DNA of 64,000 bases from Begonia masoniana (taxonomy: Eukaryota; Streptophyta; Magnoliopsida; Cucurbitales; Begoniaceae), in NCBI GenBank assembly GCA_022432975.1, contig CM039510.1, positions 15,642,381-15,706,380 of the forward strand, read 5' to 3'. Below are positions 45,201-57,600 of the stretch, piece after piece. How positions within the stretch are numbered: the first letter of the stretch is position 1; every line of letters starts with the position of its first letter. The notes below the pieces were generated by a model. It made no database searches. It was not told the origin of the DNA and worked only from the letters and a program-made list of their open reading frames with translations. The position numbers were made by a program, and so were the translations under genes.

Positions 45201-46783
45201 TTGGGGCTTGATTTTTCTACTTGTTGGGTGTCTAAAACACTGGTCAAAAAGCACAAATACTCTCTGCAAGGGGAGAGTCTACAACTAACAGAAGTCATTA
45301 CAGTCATTTCCTTACTCTTCTTCAGGGCTTGGAAGGTATGGTCTAAACCACTAGGGGGTTGAAAACTAACAATTCCAGTTCTACAATCTATTGTGGCATA
45401 ATGCTTAAACAACCAATCCATTACTAGGATCACATCAAATCCCATTATGTCCATAACAATGAGGTCAGCAGGCAAATTCATATTCCCCACTAACACCACA
45501 CTATCAGGCATCATTTGACTACAGTGCATGTGCTCACAAGAAGGTAATGCTACGTTATACACATGCTCAGAAGGAGTAAACCGTACATCTAACTTATCAG
45601 CAAATGCAGAGGCTATAAAAGAATGAGTTGCACCCGAATCTATCAAAGTAAAAGCAGGTACAGAGTTAATCAATATAGTACCTAACACTACAGCAGGCTG
45701 GTCCTCATCACCTGACTCCATCATGGAGAATATTCTTGGCTTAATCTTGACAGGGCCACCCTTCAAAGCTGGGCAGTCTCTGTTGACATGGCCAACCTTG
45801 TTGCAATGGAAACATCGAAGGACCCGGGGCTTTGGGCAATCCTTGTACAAGTGTCCAACCTCTTCACAGTTGAAGCACTTACCCGATCCAAATCTACACT
45901 CCCCCAAGTGATTCTTTGAACATTTCGGGCACTGAGGGAACTTTTGGGTATTCAGTACCTTCTTTCCAAATCCTTGGTTATTTTGGCCTTCACTTGGCCT
46001 CTTCACTCCCCTCTGATGGTGTGGCTGGATAAACTTTTGCGAAACCTCCATTGGTCCGGCACACTTCCTTTCAGCTTCTTCCACTTCCAGAGCAGTGGAC
46101 ACAACTTCACTAAATGTCAAGTCTTTAATGCCACAGAATTTGACTCCTCGGTAAATCTCCGGCTTTAGTCCATGCACAAATTTGAACACCCTATCCTCAT
46201 CCTTATGAGCAAAATGTCCAGCAAACCTGGACAAGGACTCAAATTGCCTACTGTACTCTGCCACCGACCCTGTCTGCTTCAAACTCAGAAACTCCAACTT
46301 CTTTGCGGTTTGGACCGTGCTGTTAAAATACTTCCAATAGAATATGTCCTTGAATTGTGACCAAGGCATCGCCAACACATCTGTGGTAGTCTCTATTGTT
46401 TCCCACCAGAGTTGATCTTCACCAGCCAAATGGAACGTGGCCAACGTGACTTTGTCCACTTCTCCAATATTGGCACACCTAAACATACTCTCAATTTTTC
46501 TAAGCCATCCCTCAGCAATAACTGGATCAGTTGACTGTCCATCAAACGTGGGTGGTCTTAGTCTCTGGAATCTATCTCTAGAATGTCCACTGCTAGAACC
46601 CGAGTTGGCACTTCCTTGTGTCTCCCGGCTCAGCAGCACTCTTCATTGATCAGGCTGTTGACGTACTATATCAGTCTGCTGACGCATCAATTCTGTCAGC
46701 TACCTAATTACACTAGAGTCCTCCTCCCACCTCAGACTTGGTATCTCTCTTGGTAACCTTGGTCTTCCTGGTTGTCTAGACAT
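42274..46783 (-). pseudogene. gag-pol: E8 gag-pol polyprotein, nearly full, several stops
   Basis: The minus-strand polyprotein starts MSRQPGRPRLPREIP at 46783. Two stops near 46707 and 46643 (at arginine and leucine positions compared with E6) precede a 1,153-codon open stretch (43178-46639). That stretch covers capsid-like gag, knuckles [14 protein letters not shown] and [14 protein letters not shown], protease [15 protein letters not shown] with FIDD, RNase H, and the integrase HHCC finger and first D. A GGA to TGA stop at 43175 splits the integrase. Further stops near 43096, 42911, 42623 and 42584 and a 1-bp insertion near 42765 follow. The chromodomain (VPLVKVLWHNQSVEETTWERQ) ends the protein at 42274. 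It is the longest open pol in the window. Its domain order is standard for Tekay/Del-type chromoviruses. Confidence 0.95.
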
Positions 46784-46794
46784 TTGCTATATTC

Positions 46795-46855
46795 CTGTAC
46801 AAGGTTAATTACACTTCTTAAATATCTAGTAGCTAAAGTTAAGGTAAACACTTAC
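46795..46855 (-). other. E8 predicted short leader intron
   Basis: On the minus strand the donor is AACT|GTAAGTGTTTACC and the acceptor CCTTGTACAG|GAATATAG, 61 bp. A TTAAC branch-like site lies near the 3' end, and gag starts 12 bp beyond. This is the best-formed example of this unit. Confidence 0.55.
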
Positions 46856-46924
46856 AGTTGTTGGAGTACCCACATGCAACGATTGGCACTAATGAGTAAT
46901 CTTTTGAACGGTTTAAATGAATGT

Positions 46925-46935
46925 CTCTGATACCA
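46925..46935 (-). promoter_or_regulatory. E8 primer-binding site, gag-proximal copy
   Basis: The minus strand reads TGGTATCAGAG. It is duplicated at 47652-47662. Confidence 0.9.
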
Positions 46936-47104
46936 TACTGTAACGCCCCGAGTTATCTGAACCCGGTTTGTCACACCATGCCCGTACATGACTAAAAATT
47001 TCAACCGTATTTCTTTTTTTTTTTTGAAAACTTGCAGCGGAAATCGTTTAAGTAAAAATAAAGTTAAACAAAGCTATTGTACAATGCTTGAAAACTCAGT
47101 TGGA

Positions 47105-47606
47105 ATTAACACACGACATCCACCGGTCACTAGACGACAAAACACTTCCAACATCTTCTGGTGGATTAACACACGACATCCACCGGTCACTAGACGACAA
47201 AACACTTCCAACATCTTCTGGTGGATTAACACACGACATCCACCGGTCACTAGACGACAAAACACTTCCAACATCTTCTGGTGGATTAACACACGACATC
47301 CACCGGTCACTAAACGACAAAACACTTCCAACATCTTCTGGTGGATTAACACACGACATCCACCGGTCACTAGACGACAAAACACTTCCAACATCTTCTG
47401 GTGGATTAACACACGACATCCACCGGTCACTAGACGACAAAACACTTCCTACATCTTCCGGTGGATTAACACACGACATCCACCGGTCACTAGACGACAA
47501 AACACTTCCTACATCTTCCGGTGGATTAACACACGACATCCACCGGTCACTAGACGACAAAACACTTCCTACATCTTCCGGTGGATTAACACACGACATC
47601 CACCGG
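47105..47606 (-). repeat. 60-bp tandem array in E8 (about 8.4 units)
   Basis: Near-identical 60-bp units contain ATTAACACACGACATCCACC and CTAGACGACAAAACACTTCC. Units with CCGGTGG form 9-bp arms, ATCCACCGG/CCGGTGGAT. The normal E8 LTR has only about three such units. Because 60 is divisible by three, open frames run through the array on both strands with a 20-residue repeated peptide. I treat these as incidental. Confidence 0.95.
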
Positions 47607-47651
47607 CGATTGGCACTAATGAGTAATCTTTTGAACGGTTTAAATGAATGT

Positions 47652-47662
47652 CTCTGATACCA
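47652..47662 (-). promoter_or_regulatory. E8 primer-binding site, LTR-proximal copy
   Basis: TGGTATCAGAG on the minus strand lies three bases from the complete 5' LTR. It is the one expected to prime reverse transcription. Confidence 0.9.
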
Positions 47663-47665
47663 TAC

Positions 47666-49882
47666 TGTAACGCCCCGAGTTATCTGAACCCGGTTTGTCA
47701 CACCATGCCCGTACATGACTAAAAATTTCAACCGTATTTCTTTTTTTTTTTTGAAAACTTGCAGCGGAAATCGTTTAAGTAAAAATAAAGTTAAACAAAG
47801 CTATTGTACAATGCTTGAAAACTCAGTTGGAATTTTGAGGAATAATCGGCAAAAAGAATAAAGGATTAAATTGTAGTATACTTCATAAGTTTCAAAAGTC
47901 AAACGCATCGCCCGCTGGAAAAAGTCAACAAAAAGGGGCTGGAGCAGAAAATGGAAAACATCATCCGGTGACAAAACGACAAAATATTCTCTACATCTTC
48001 CGGTGACGTCAGCCGGATGATCGACGTTATACTGCATCCACCAGTGACTAGACGACAAAACACTTCCTACATCTTCCGGTGGATTAACACACGACATCCA
48101 CCGGTCACTAAACGACAAAACACTTCCAACATCTTCTGGTGGATTAACACACGACATCCACCGGTCACTAAACGAAAAAACACTTCCTACATCTTCCGGT
48201 GGATTATCACACGAGATCCACCGGTCACTAGACGACAAAAGACTTTCTACATCATCTGATGGATTTACACACGACATCCACCGGTGAGTAAAATACAAGA
48301 CATCATCCGGTGAGTAAAATACTCTGACATCAGCCGGTGACGTCAGTCGGATGATTCGATTCACACACACAACATCCACCGGTGAACTCCATTCACCGAT
48401 GGTTGAACTTGCAAACTTTACTCAAGACTTTCAAAAACCCCTGACCCTAAGTAACTTCAGAAAACTCAACAGAAAGTGGAACAATATTTCAACTACTCAA
48501 ATTCCATCCAAAAACATCTCTAACTGTGAGAAGGACAAGCTTACTTCACTGAAACCATTTAGAACAATTCAAATCCTTACATCACTCAAATTCAGTAAAA
48601 TCAACATTTAAGTCCAACCAAATACTATTATCAGAAAACTCTAAAAAAAAATCGTATTCGGAATATTGAAAACCACTACTGTCATGAAAACTCAACACAC
48701 TAAAATTGAAACGTTGACAACTGAACCTTCACAACAACTGACATCAGTTAAACCGCCCCATCAGCTTCCAGATTGTTACAAAGATGCACTCCACAACCAG
48801 TCTAGTCCTCAGCAGACTCAGTAAACACACCTGCAATCACTTCTTCACCTACATCACAAAACTCATCTATTAGCCTAATGCTACGTAAGTAAAGCAGTAA
48901 TGAAATGAAATGCTGAAACATAAAATTTCTAAACATGCAATTTCTACTTTCTCATCTCAGTTGCATTCACATACGTTCATAAGTTGATCTGATCCCTCGG
49001 TTCCCTTGGGAAGTGGATCAATTTTCCCAATGTTATACATCCTCTACTCGATTAAGGGGCGGATGAATTCCCTTAATAGCTGATCTGATCCCTTTGTTCC
49101 CTTGGGAGTGGGATCAATTCTCCCAATGTTATACATCCTCTACTCGATTAAGGGGCGGATGAATTCACTTAATAGCTGATGTGTCACATTCAGTTCATAC
49201 CTTATCGTTCTTACATGGAAATTCATTTTTGTAATCTTTCAAAAACATGATGCATGGAATACAAAACCATTTCCAAAATACATAACCCTACTGTTTTGTG
49301 ATGTATGCCCGAAGGCACATGCATACTTTACTTACCTGGTCTTCTTGATGGTTTAGGTTGAAATCTCCTCCGGGAATTAGCTCGAACCTAAATCCATAAA
49401 CCGATCATTAATTAAACCTTCACTAAACTTCATCCTATTCAACCAGAGACCTAAGGAAACTAATTGAGAACTCTGGTCATAATGCATTCCTGATACTGCA
49501 CTAAACTGAAATCGACACTCATCTATAGCATCCTCGAAACCCTCGCATTGGACTCCCTCGGTTATCAGACTGCTAAAATATAAGAAATGGGGAAAAACTT
49601 ACTTAGATGGAAGAAGAGTCTGGTGGAAGATTCGTCGAGAGCTCTGCGGAGCTTGAGCTGGACACCGAAAAGGAATAAATGATAAAACAGTTGCGGCTAC
49701 AGTGCATAAATCTCTAAACCTCTTCCCTTAAATAGGTTATCTACTTTTAACTTGCCAAATTTACATAAATTCCCTTGCTTAGTCACTCTTTAACCTAACC
49801 AATAACTCTCCCAATTCTTCCATGAATTTACACATCATTAATTGATAAGTTAAATTAGGTTTAATTGAAACCGGGTGCTACA
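47666..49882 (-). mobile_element. E8 5' LTR (2,217 bp), minus strand
   Basis: On the plus strand it starts TGTAACGCCCC and ends GGTGCTACA, followed by the second AAAAG (49883-49887). Minus-strand landmarks are TATTTAAGG near 49728-49736, donor 1 CTAA|GTAAGTTTT at 49602, acceptor 1 GATTTAG|GTTCGAG at 49388, a 52-nt mini-exon, donor 2 CCAG|GTAAG at 49335 and acceptor 2 GATGTAG|GTGAAG at 48849. Confidence 0.95.
48849..49335 (-). other. E8 5' LTR: predicted intron 2 / stem-closed domain
   Basis: This is 487 bp. The arms at 48848-48862 and 49293-49307 pair except for one changed base in the latter. One hairpin has arms TTGGGAA/TTCCCAA where E3 has TTGGGAG/CTCCCAA, a compensating change. Confidence 0.55.
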
Positions 49883-49887
49883 AAAAG

Positions 49888-52009
49888 TCAAACTTGCAAA
49901 TATAAAAGGAAGATTTCATGTTGGAATGGTGAAGGAAAAGAGAGAGGAAATGGAAAATAAAAATTTGAAAAGTCAAAAAGTTGATTTCATAAACCTCAAC
50001 CGTGGGATTGCTGAGGGCTTCACCTGCTGAAGACTAAAACATGAGAGAGAGAAAGATTAAGTGGTGGACAAATAAAATTTTGCCACCTTGGCACATTTTT
50101 AGATATTTAACAAAGAGTAAAGTAAAAAGTGAAGACCATTTCTTTTCTTCCTCTTACAAGCTCTATTCTCCTCCACTTTTCTGCAACTTTTCTTCCAGGC
50201 AGACCTCACTTCTTGCTCAAGAAAGAAACAAGGTAATATAAATTAGTTTTAGTATAAGCAAGTTTAGGGTTTTGATGTTTGGATTATGTGAGTTTAATTC
50301 GTGTTTGTTTGGAAGTTTAGGGAGGTATGAAAATATTGGTTCTTTGCTGGATTCTCACTTTTATTGGATGTTTTACGTTATATAAACATGATGATAGTTT
50401 TTATTAGATAGAAATGGAAGAAGTTAGTTGATTGGTTGATGTTTGTAGAAATTTTGGAATTAGGGCAAAAACATGGCAGTTCTGTAAATGAAAGTTTTTG
50501 GCTTTGATGTTGCAATTAATGTATTAAATGGATTTTAGCATTTGAAAATAGACATCCTAAGGTTTACATAGAATTTTGAATCGACGAGTTTGGATATGTA
50601 TACGATTTATGGTGAATTTTTGAAGAAGTTGAAGTTTAATGAAATCCAGAATTTAAGAAAATAACAGGGCAGGTTTGGTTTTGCACAATTTCGGCTGAGC
50701 TAATGATCTTGGTTTGTTAAATGGTTTATTTATTAAAAACTAGACTTCTCAATGTTTAAATAGCATCTTGAATCATTGGATTTGGACTTATATTCTATTT
50801 GTTATCAATTTTAGAATCTATTGTACAAAAAACAAAACATTGGGTTTTTGAACGAAGTCCGGTCTGGTTTATATGTATTTCAACCTAGTTATTTATGATG
50901 AAGTGATAAATTGGTTTCAAAAATTGAAAATAGACATCCTAAGGAGTCCGTAGCACTTCGAATCGTCAAAATCAGATATGTATTGGATTTGTTATGAATT
51001 TTCGAAGTTAGTCGAAACAGAGGTTAATTCTGGTTTAGTTAGGTTATGCTTAGATTGTTGCTTTCTTTTTTGGAATTTCAAGAATTGGAGGTCATTAGAG
51101 TTAATGAATATGTTAATGTTATAAGTTCTTCAGTTTCCCCGTTTAGCTTACGATCTATGAAAAATTAGCTAAGGAATCGAGGTAAATAGTGTATGTATGT
51201 GCATTACCTTCGGGCCTACATCACAGATCGATAGGTTTGTGTGCATGCTTATTGTATGTTTTTTTTAGTATGTCATTAATCATGGTTTTAAAAATATGAG
51301 TACGAAAAAAAATGAATTTGCATGTTTTTACAAAATAGCATAGTCTGAATTGAAACGATAAGATACGTAAGAAAGATATAAAAAGTATGGTTGAGGTATG
51401 GCCATCTCGAGAGGTGGACCACTGGGTGTGCCTCATTTTTCCCCTCTTTAAGTGAGTTTTACCATCCCGAGAGGTTAACCGCAAGGGGGTGCCACTCTTC
51501 CTAGGTCGAGGTATGATCGTCACAAAAGGTGGACCGCGAGGTGTGCCGCCTTGATCTAGAGCATAAATAAGTAAAGAACAATAAGTTAATGAATGTGTAA
51601 GAATAAAACAGAAACGAAAGTAGAAACAAAAAACAAACAAAAGTGTAGAAACTGCATATGTTAAGATAGAAGTTATTTACAGTGTTTTCATTTCACTATG
51701 CACTATTTACCTAGCATTAGGCTAATAGATGAGTTCTGTGATGTAAGTGACGAGGTGATAGCAGATGAGTTCTCAGAGCACGTTCAGGACTAGGAGGCAG
51801 TTGGAGGAGTACGCTTATGTGGCGATCAGCCCATCTGTTAGGGCGATTTAACCATGGAGCGTATGTATAGATTTTGAAATGGTTTAATGTATAGCTTGGC
51901 TTGTAAACATTTAGTATTCACTTTTTTTATGTATATACTGCTTTTGGAACTATATGGAGATTTGTTTTGATAGTATTTTTTGATTGGTTTGAAAATGCAG
52001 GAGGTTTTG
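49888..52009 (+). mobile_element. E2 3' LTR, part 2
   Basis: This continues the E2 3' LTR after E8; from 50660 it aligns with 4628-5990. Landmarks are TATAAAAG at 49901-49908, donor 1 AACAAG|GTAATATA at 50233, a weakened donor 2 (GAG|GTAAATAG) at 51182, arms CCTACATCACAG at 51215-51226 and CTGTGATGTA near 51736-51745, and an acceptor changed to TGTAAG. E9 is inserted at 52009/52010, so the LTR end lies beyond the window. Confidence 0.85.
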
Positions 52010-54529
52010 TGTAGCACCCGGAAATTTCTTAAAACGTAAGTAGCCCTAGTTTAGAGTATGTCATGGGAGTTTAACGTTAATTCTAGGGTGATGCTAAGTA
52101 TATGATTTAGAGATTGAAATTAGAAGATGAAGTTAAGAGAAAACCCTAGAATTAAGTGGTTAGGAATTTTGTTGAATTGAAATTTGAATAAAGGTAAATA
52201 AAAAGTAAAGATGAGGCTTTGAAGGGGTGATTCCATGTTGGTTTTATGAAGGAAAAGGGGAGGGGTTGCTTTTATAAAAATGGTCAATTTGGTGGAAGAT
52301 TTTAAAAGTAGAAAAAAATTGTGTTTATAAATTAGGTTAAATGGATGGTTGAATGGCAAAATCCCCTTCTTCCTCCTCTTTCTCTCCACGCCAATTTCAG
52401 CCATTTGAGGGTTTCTCCACCTTCTCTTCATCAAGAATTTGCAAGGATTAAGGTAAGATTGAGTTGGATTTTTAGTTGGATACCATTCTTGGTTAGTTTT
52501 TAGTGTTTTGGTGTAATTTTTGTGGAGTTTGGTTAGGGTTTGGGAAACCCTAATTGAGGGGTCCAAATTTTCTATGTGATTGGTGAGTTTTCTTCCTATT
52601 TTTAATGGTTTAAACTTTAGATAGGTTAGTTTAGGTTGTTTAGGTAGTTAGATTAGAAAATTGATGAGAGTTGGTGAAAAATTAGATTTTTGTGTTAAGG
52701 GGACAAGTTTTGTTTTGTAGTTTTCGAAATTGGCCAAGTTGGTTAGTTGTTAAATTTGATTTTTTAAATAGATAGTAGACATGTAGAGGTTTACGGAATG
52801 AGGTGAAACGCTTAAATCCGTTGAAAAACAAGTAAGTTATGGCCAATTGAAGTCGGTTAATAGAAATTGTTGAATTTCAGATTTTAGGGTTAGATTTTAA
52901 AGTTGTTGTTAGTTTTCTTTTAGATAATTCCTTAGAATTTTCTAGAGGGTTGCTAAGTATTTTCCTATACTTGCTAGGTTGACGAGTGATCATTTAGCGT
53001 AGTTGAAGTGAACAAACACGTGCAGAGCAACAGGTAAGTAGTGGATTGCATTTGTTTTGCCTTCGGGCTTACATCACGGAACAGTAGGGTTTAGTGCTTA
53101 GTTGTTGTTTATTGTTGTGTGTTTGAGTATGGTGTGTGGTGTGAGTGTCATGCATCATGTTTTAAGTTACGAAAACAAGTTTTGTGATTTAAATGGTATG
53201 TATGAAACGTGTAAGAGGAAGCACTAGAGGGCTGAACGTTTCATCGTTAACGTACAAGAAGCACTAGAGGGTTGAACGCCTCGTCGTTAACGTGCAAGAA
53301 GCACTAGAAGGTTAAATTCCTCGTCGCTAACGTGCAAGAGCATGCACTAGAGAGTTTAACGCCTCGTCGTTAACGTGCAAGAGTAAGCACTAGAGGGTTA
53401 AACGTATTGTCGTTAACGTGCATGAGTAAGCATTTGAAAGGCAACGAAAATGAAACGAAAAAAACAGAGCGAGTACAAACTGCATGTGTTAGGGTTGTGT
53501 GAGTGCATTGTGCATGTTTACATACATTATTCCCTACTTGCTAAGCATTATGCTTACGTATTGTGTTCTGTCGTGTAGGTGACGACGTGTATTCAGGTGA
53601 GCTTGACGAGGGAGCCAAGGACTAGGGAACAGTCGGCGACGCACGGGGCAACCAGTGCGGGCAGTTGTCGGGGCGTCTCAACCACGGTCTTTTGGGAGAT
53701 GTGTGGGGAGCGGTATTAGATAGTTTATAGTTTTCTAACTATTTTGGATATTTGTGGGATTTGGTATTTTGGTATTTTGTGGATTTTAATTGTGTAAATG
53801 ATGGTGTTTTATTACCTTATGGATATTGTTTCGGAATGTGTTTTATAAATGTTGATTTTCAAGATTTTTTATTTTAGAAAATTTAGTCGTTATAATACTC
53901 AATTTTTTATCAAAGAATTGGTGTTCGTTTAAAACCATTTTCATGTTTTTGCCAAATTTTTTGAGTCATGTTTTCTGGGATTTTCTCGTGTCAGGAAGTG
54001 GGAAATGTCGGGAAAAGTTTTGGGTGAGTTTTAGGTGTTTTGGTTGGAGGAAATTTAAAGAATTGTGAAAATAGGTAAAAGGGTGCGCTGTGGTCGAGGG
54101 AGGGCGCGCGCCAGGTGCAAGGGTGGCTCGGTGTGGCTCGCGCGCTCGCCACTGGGGGACGCCAGCGCCGATCGATTGGCGAACATGTGCCGATCGATCG
54201 GCCAAACCCGAGAGCTAGCCGATTAATCTGCCCTGTGCGCCGATCGATCGCGGGTAGGGTGCTGTTGCGCACACCCAGCACGCGCGCAGCACCCAATTGT
54301 GAAATTTTTGAAAATTTTTAAAATTTTCCCTTTTTCAAATATGTTTTAACCTGACCTTTTCGACACGTTTTGCACATATTTACGCACGTTTTCTAACCAT
54401 TTTTGAGGGTTTGGAAAACCCTAAAAATCGAGTTGAAATTTTATCAAAAATTATTTTAAACTTCGTTTTAAAAGTGGTATTAGCTAGCAAAGTAGCACAC
54501 CGAGTCCGGGTGGGTTCAGGGCCGTCACA
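52010..54529 (+). mobile_element. E9 5' LTR (2,520 bp)
   Basis: It starts TGTAGCACCCGG and ends GCCGTCACA. Landmarks are TATAAAAA at 52273-52280, donor 1 TTAAG|GTAAGATT at 52453, acceptor 1 TTGCTAG|GTTG at 52977, a 56-nt mini-exon, donor 2 CAACAG|GTAAGTAG at 53034, acceptor 2 CGTGTAG|GTGACG at 53578, and about five units of about 40 bp (GCACTAGAGGGTT...GTTAACGTGCAAG) at 53215-53430. A GC-rich block at 54085-54295 has a 14-bp palindrome GCCGATCGATCGGC (54189-54202). The preceding TTTTG is the presumed target site. Confidence 0.94.
53034..53578 (+). other. E9 5' LTR: predicted intron 2 / stem-closed domain
   Basis: This is 545 bp. The arm CTTACATCACGGAAC (53068-53082) pairs with GTTCTGTCGTGTAGG (53565-53579) at 14 of 15 positions, three of them G-U, although both arms differ from the E7 sequences. 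The hairpin GCCTTCGGGC precedes the first arm. GTGC-AAGAA-GCAC hairpins recur between the arms. Confidence 0.6.
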
Positions 54530-54532
54530 AGT

Positions 54533-54543
54533 TGATATCAGAG
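54533..54543 (+). promoter_or_regulatory. E9 primer-binding site, decayed
   Basis: TGATATCAGAG differs by one G to A change from the initiator tRNA-Met site TGGTATCAGAG. Confidence 0.8.
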
Positions 54544-54611
54544 AAAAGTGGTCGACTCGTTCAAAAGATTACCCGACAATGCCGGCCGCCATGCAACGTG
54601 CTTCACCGACT

Positions 54612-54674
54612 GTAAGTATTTCTTTACTTTTAGTTAGCTTATATCTAAAATTAGATTGTTTTAACCTCGTTTAG
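54612..54674 (+). other. E9 predicted short leader intron
   Basis: The donor CGACT|GTAAGTATTTC and acceptor CTCGTTTAG|GATTAG give 63 bp. TTTTAACC is a branch candidate near the end, and gag starts 13 bp after. Confidence 0.5.
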
Positions 54675-54687
54675 GATTAGAATTAAA

Positions 54688-57600
54688 ATGCAGAGGAACC
54701 CAAGACAACCCGGGCGACCTAGAAACGAACCAGCGCAACCTAGAAATCCGATTGAGGATTCGGTCAAGCAGCTTGTAGATTTGGGCACAAGGCAAGCAGA
54801 GTTGTTTGGATCACTGATAGGTCTGGGAGGACTGAGAAATGTTGGATCAAGTTCAAGTGGAGATAAGTTCCGGAGATTGAAGCCTTCGATGTTTGATGGC
54901 CGTTTCACAGATCTGATAGCTGCTGAGAGATGAATATACACGATCGAGAATATGTTCAAGTATGCAAATGTGGAGGAAGGAAATAATGTGAAGTGTGCCA
55001 CGTTCCACTTAGTTAATGATGCCCAAAGCTGGTTGGAGACAGTGGAGGCTACGACTGGTTCGCAGGGGTTAACCTGGAAAGAGTTTAAGGATTTGTTTTA
55101 TGATACGTACTACAACCGGACCGTTCAAGCTGCCAACAGACTGGAGTTTTTACCGTTAAAGCAGACCAGATCAGTTGGAGAGTACATCAGGCAGTTTGAG
55201 TCTCTGTCATAGTTTGCTAGCCATATGATGAGTCAGGAGGAGGATAAAATACTCCAGTTTGTGCATGGTCTGAAACCGGAGATATACAAAATAGTAAAGA
55301 CTTTTGGAATTGAAAGAGTATCTTTTACAAGAGTGGTGGCTAAAGCCTTAGAGGTGGAGGAGGCCGATGATAAATGTGTAGAGCCAGCTGAAGCCCTGAC
55401 AAGAATGTTTAAAGACATTACAGGCCAGATGAGTAGAGGCGGATCGTCTTCTCAATTTCAGGGAATGAAGAGGCCAGGCAAAAACCTGAATGATCAGAGA
55501 GGAGGGAAGAAACCGCAACAACAACAACAGAGAGAATTTCTGCAATGCCCGAAGTGTTTAAAATTTCATCCTGGTAAATGTGGACAGTATGCAGACAAAT
55601 GTTACAATTGTCTAGAACCTGGCCATCTAGCCTGAGATTGTACAAAGCCTCGAGTCACCAGATGCTTCAAGAGTCTGGACATTTATCGAAAGACTGCCCT
55701 GCAACAAAAAAAGGATAAGCAAAGGCTACCCCCGAATTTCTGCTATGATCGAGCCGGATAGTGAAGATAGACCCTCCATGATCTCAGGTACTATCTTTGT
55801 CAATTCAGTGCCTACATTTACGTTGGTAGACTCATGTGCATCACATTCATTCGTAGCAACAGCTTTTGTGGTGAAAGTAAATTTGGAGGTGAAGCCTGCG
55901 GGGTGTACGTACGATGTAAAGCTACCGTTTGGCGAGTGTTTACATTCAGATCAGATGGTACTTAATAGTTTGATATCAGTTGGAACGAAGACGTTGCCAA
56001 CCAATTTAATAGTAATGGGGATAACCGGGTATGATTTGATACTTGGTATGGATTGGTTTTTTTGGCACTATGAAACCATTGACTGCCGAGCAGGAACAGT
56101 TAACTTTTAACCTCCGACTGGTGAGATTTATGCACTGCAAGAATTAAGGAACGTAAAGAAGCTTTCAATTATGGCGCCGATGGATGCTCGGAGATCTCTT
56201 ATTGGTGAGTTTGTTTGTTTCCTCGCTACTGTAGTTGATTCCCAGTTTCAAGTAAAGGTTAAACCACAGGATATATCCGTTGTTTGTGATTTTCCTGAGG
56301 TGTTCTTGGATGATTTGCCTAGCCTACCTCTGGATCGGAAAATCGAGTTTGTGATTGATACCTACCCTGGAGCAGAGCCGGTGTCGAAAAATCCATACAG
56401 GTTAGCTCCGCCTGAATTGAAGGAACTGAAGAAGCAGTTGTAAGAATTGATGGATAAAGGGTTTACACGCCCTAGTTTTTTTATCATGGGGAGCTCCCGT
56501 TTTGTTTGTGAAAAAGAAAGACGGATTACTTAGAATGTGCATTGACTACCGGGAGTTGAACAAGCTGACTGTTAAGAACAAGTATCTGTTGCCAAGGATT
56601 GATGATTTGTTCGATCAACTTCAAGGAGCTCGGATATTTTCTAAGATTGATTTCAGATCGGGGTATTACTAGTTGAAGGTTAGATCACAAGATATCCCGA
56701 AGACAGCTTTCCGTACGAGGTACGGGCATTATGAGTTTTTAGTTATGTCGTACAGATTGACGAATGCCCCAGCTGGGTTCATGGACTTGATGAACTGGGT
56801 ATTTTGGGAGTATCTCGATAAATTTGTGATTGTGTTTATCGACGATATTCTAGTATATTCCCATGATGAAGACGAGCACAAGGAGCATTTAAGAATTGTT
56901 ATGGAGACTTTAAAGCGACATCAGCTGTATGCGAAGTTTTCAAAGTGTGAGTTTTGGTTAGATAAGGTTCACTTTCTTGGACATGTTATTTCCAGTAGAG
57001 GAATATCAGTAGATCCAGCTAAGATTCAGTCAATTAGAGAATGGCCTCAGCCGAGGAATGTTAGTGAGATTAGAAGTTTTCTAGGGTTAGTTGGCTACTA
57101 CAGGAAGTTTATTGAAGGCTTTTCGAAGATAGCAGCACCCCTTACTCAGCTGACAAGAAAAGAGGTGAAGTATGAATGGTCAGAAGAGTGTGAGTTGAGC
57201 TTTCAGATGCTGAAGCAGAAGTTTACTACAGCTCCAGTGTTGACATTGCCTGTAGTCGAGGAGAAATTTAGTATTTATTGTGATGCCTCTCGGATCGGTT
57301 TGGTTTGTGTGTTGATGCAGAACGATAAGGTAATTGCTTATGCTTCTTGGAAATTGAAGTCCTATGAGAAGAATTATCCAATCCATGACCTGGAGTTAGC
57401 AGCAGTGGTCTTTGCTCTGAAAATCTGGAGGCATTATCTATATGGTCAGCAGTACGAGATATATTCAGATCACAAAAGTCTGAAGTATATATTCACTCAA
57501 AATGAGTTGAATACGAGGCAGCGACAGTGGTTAGAGTTCGTTAAGGACTATGATCTGGAGAGAAAGTACCACCCCGGTAAATCCAATGTGATGGCGGATG

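Larger units (their letters stand above)
46880..47665 (-). repeat. E8: duplicated PBS / LTR-edge segment with repeat array
   Basis: The 228-bp stretch 46880-47107 (inner flank, primer-binding site and first LTR bases) recurs at 47607-47834 with offset 727. I see no difference between the copies, including a 12-T run. Between them lies a 60-bp tandem array. The element therefore has two primer-binding sites and an extra partial LTR between gag and the complete 5' LTR. Confidence 0.93.

Noticed and set aside
47088..47731. Long open frames on both strands encoding a 20-residue repeated peptide
   Set aside because: They follow from a 60-bp tandem repeat, whose length is divisible by three, without stops in several frames. 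No start context, domain or conservation supports a protein.
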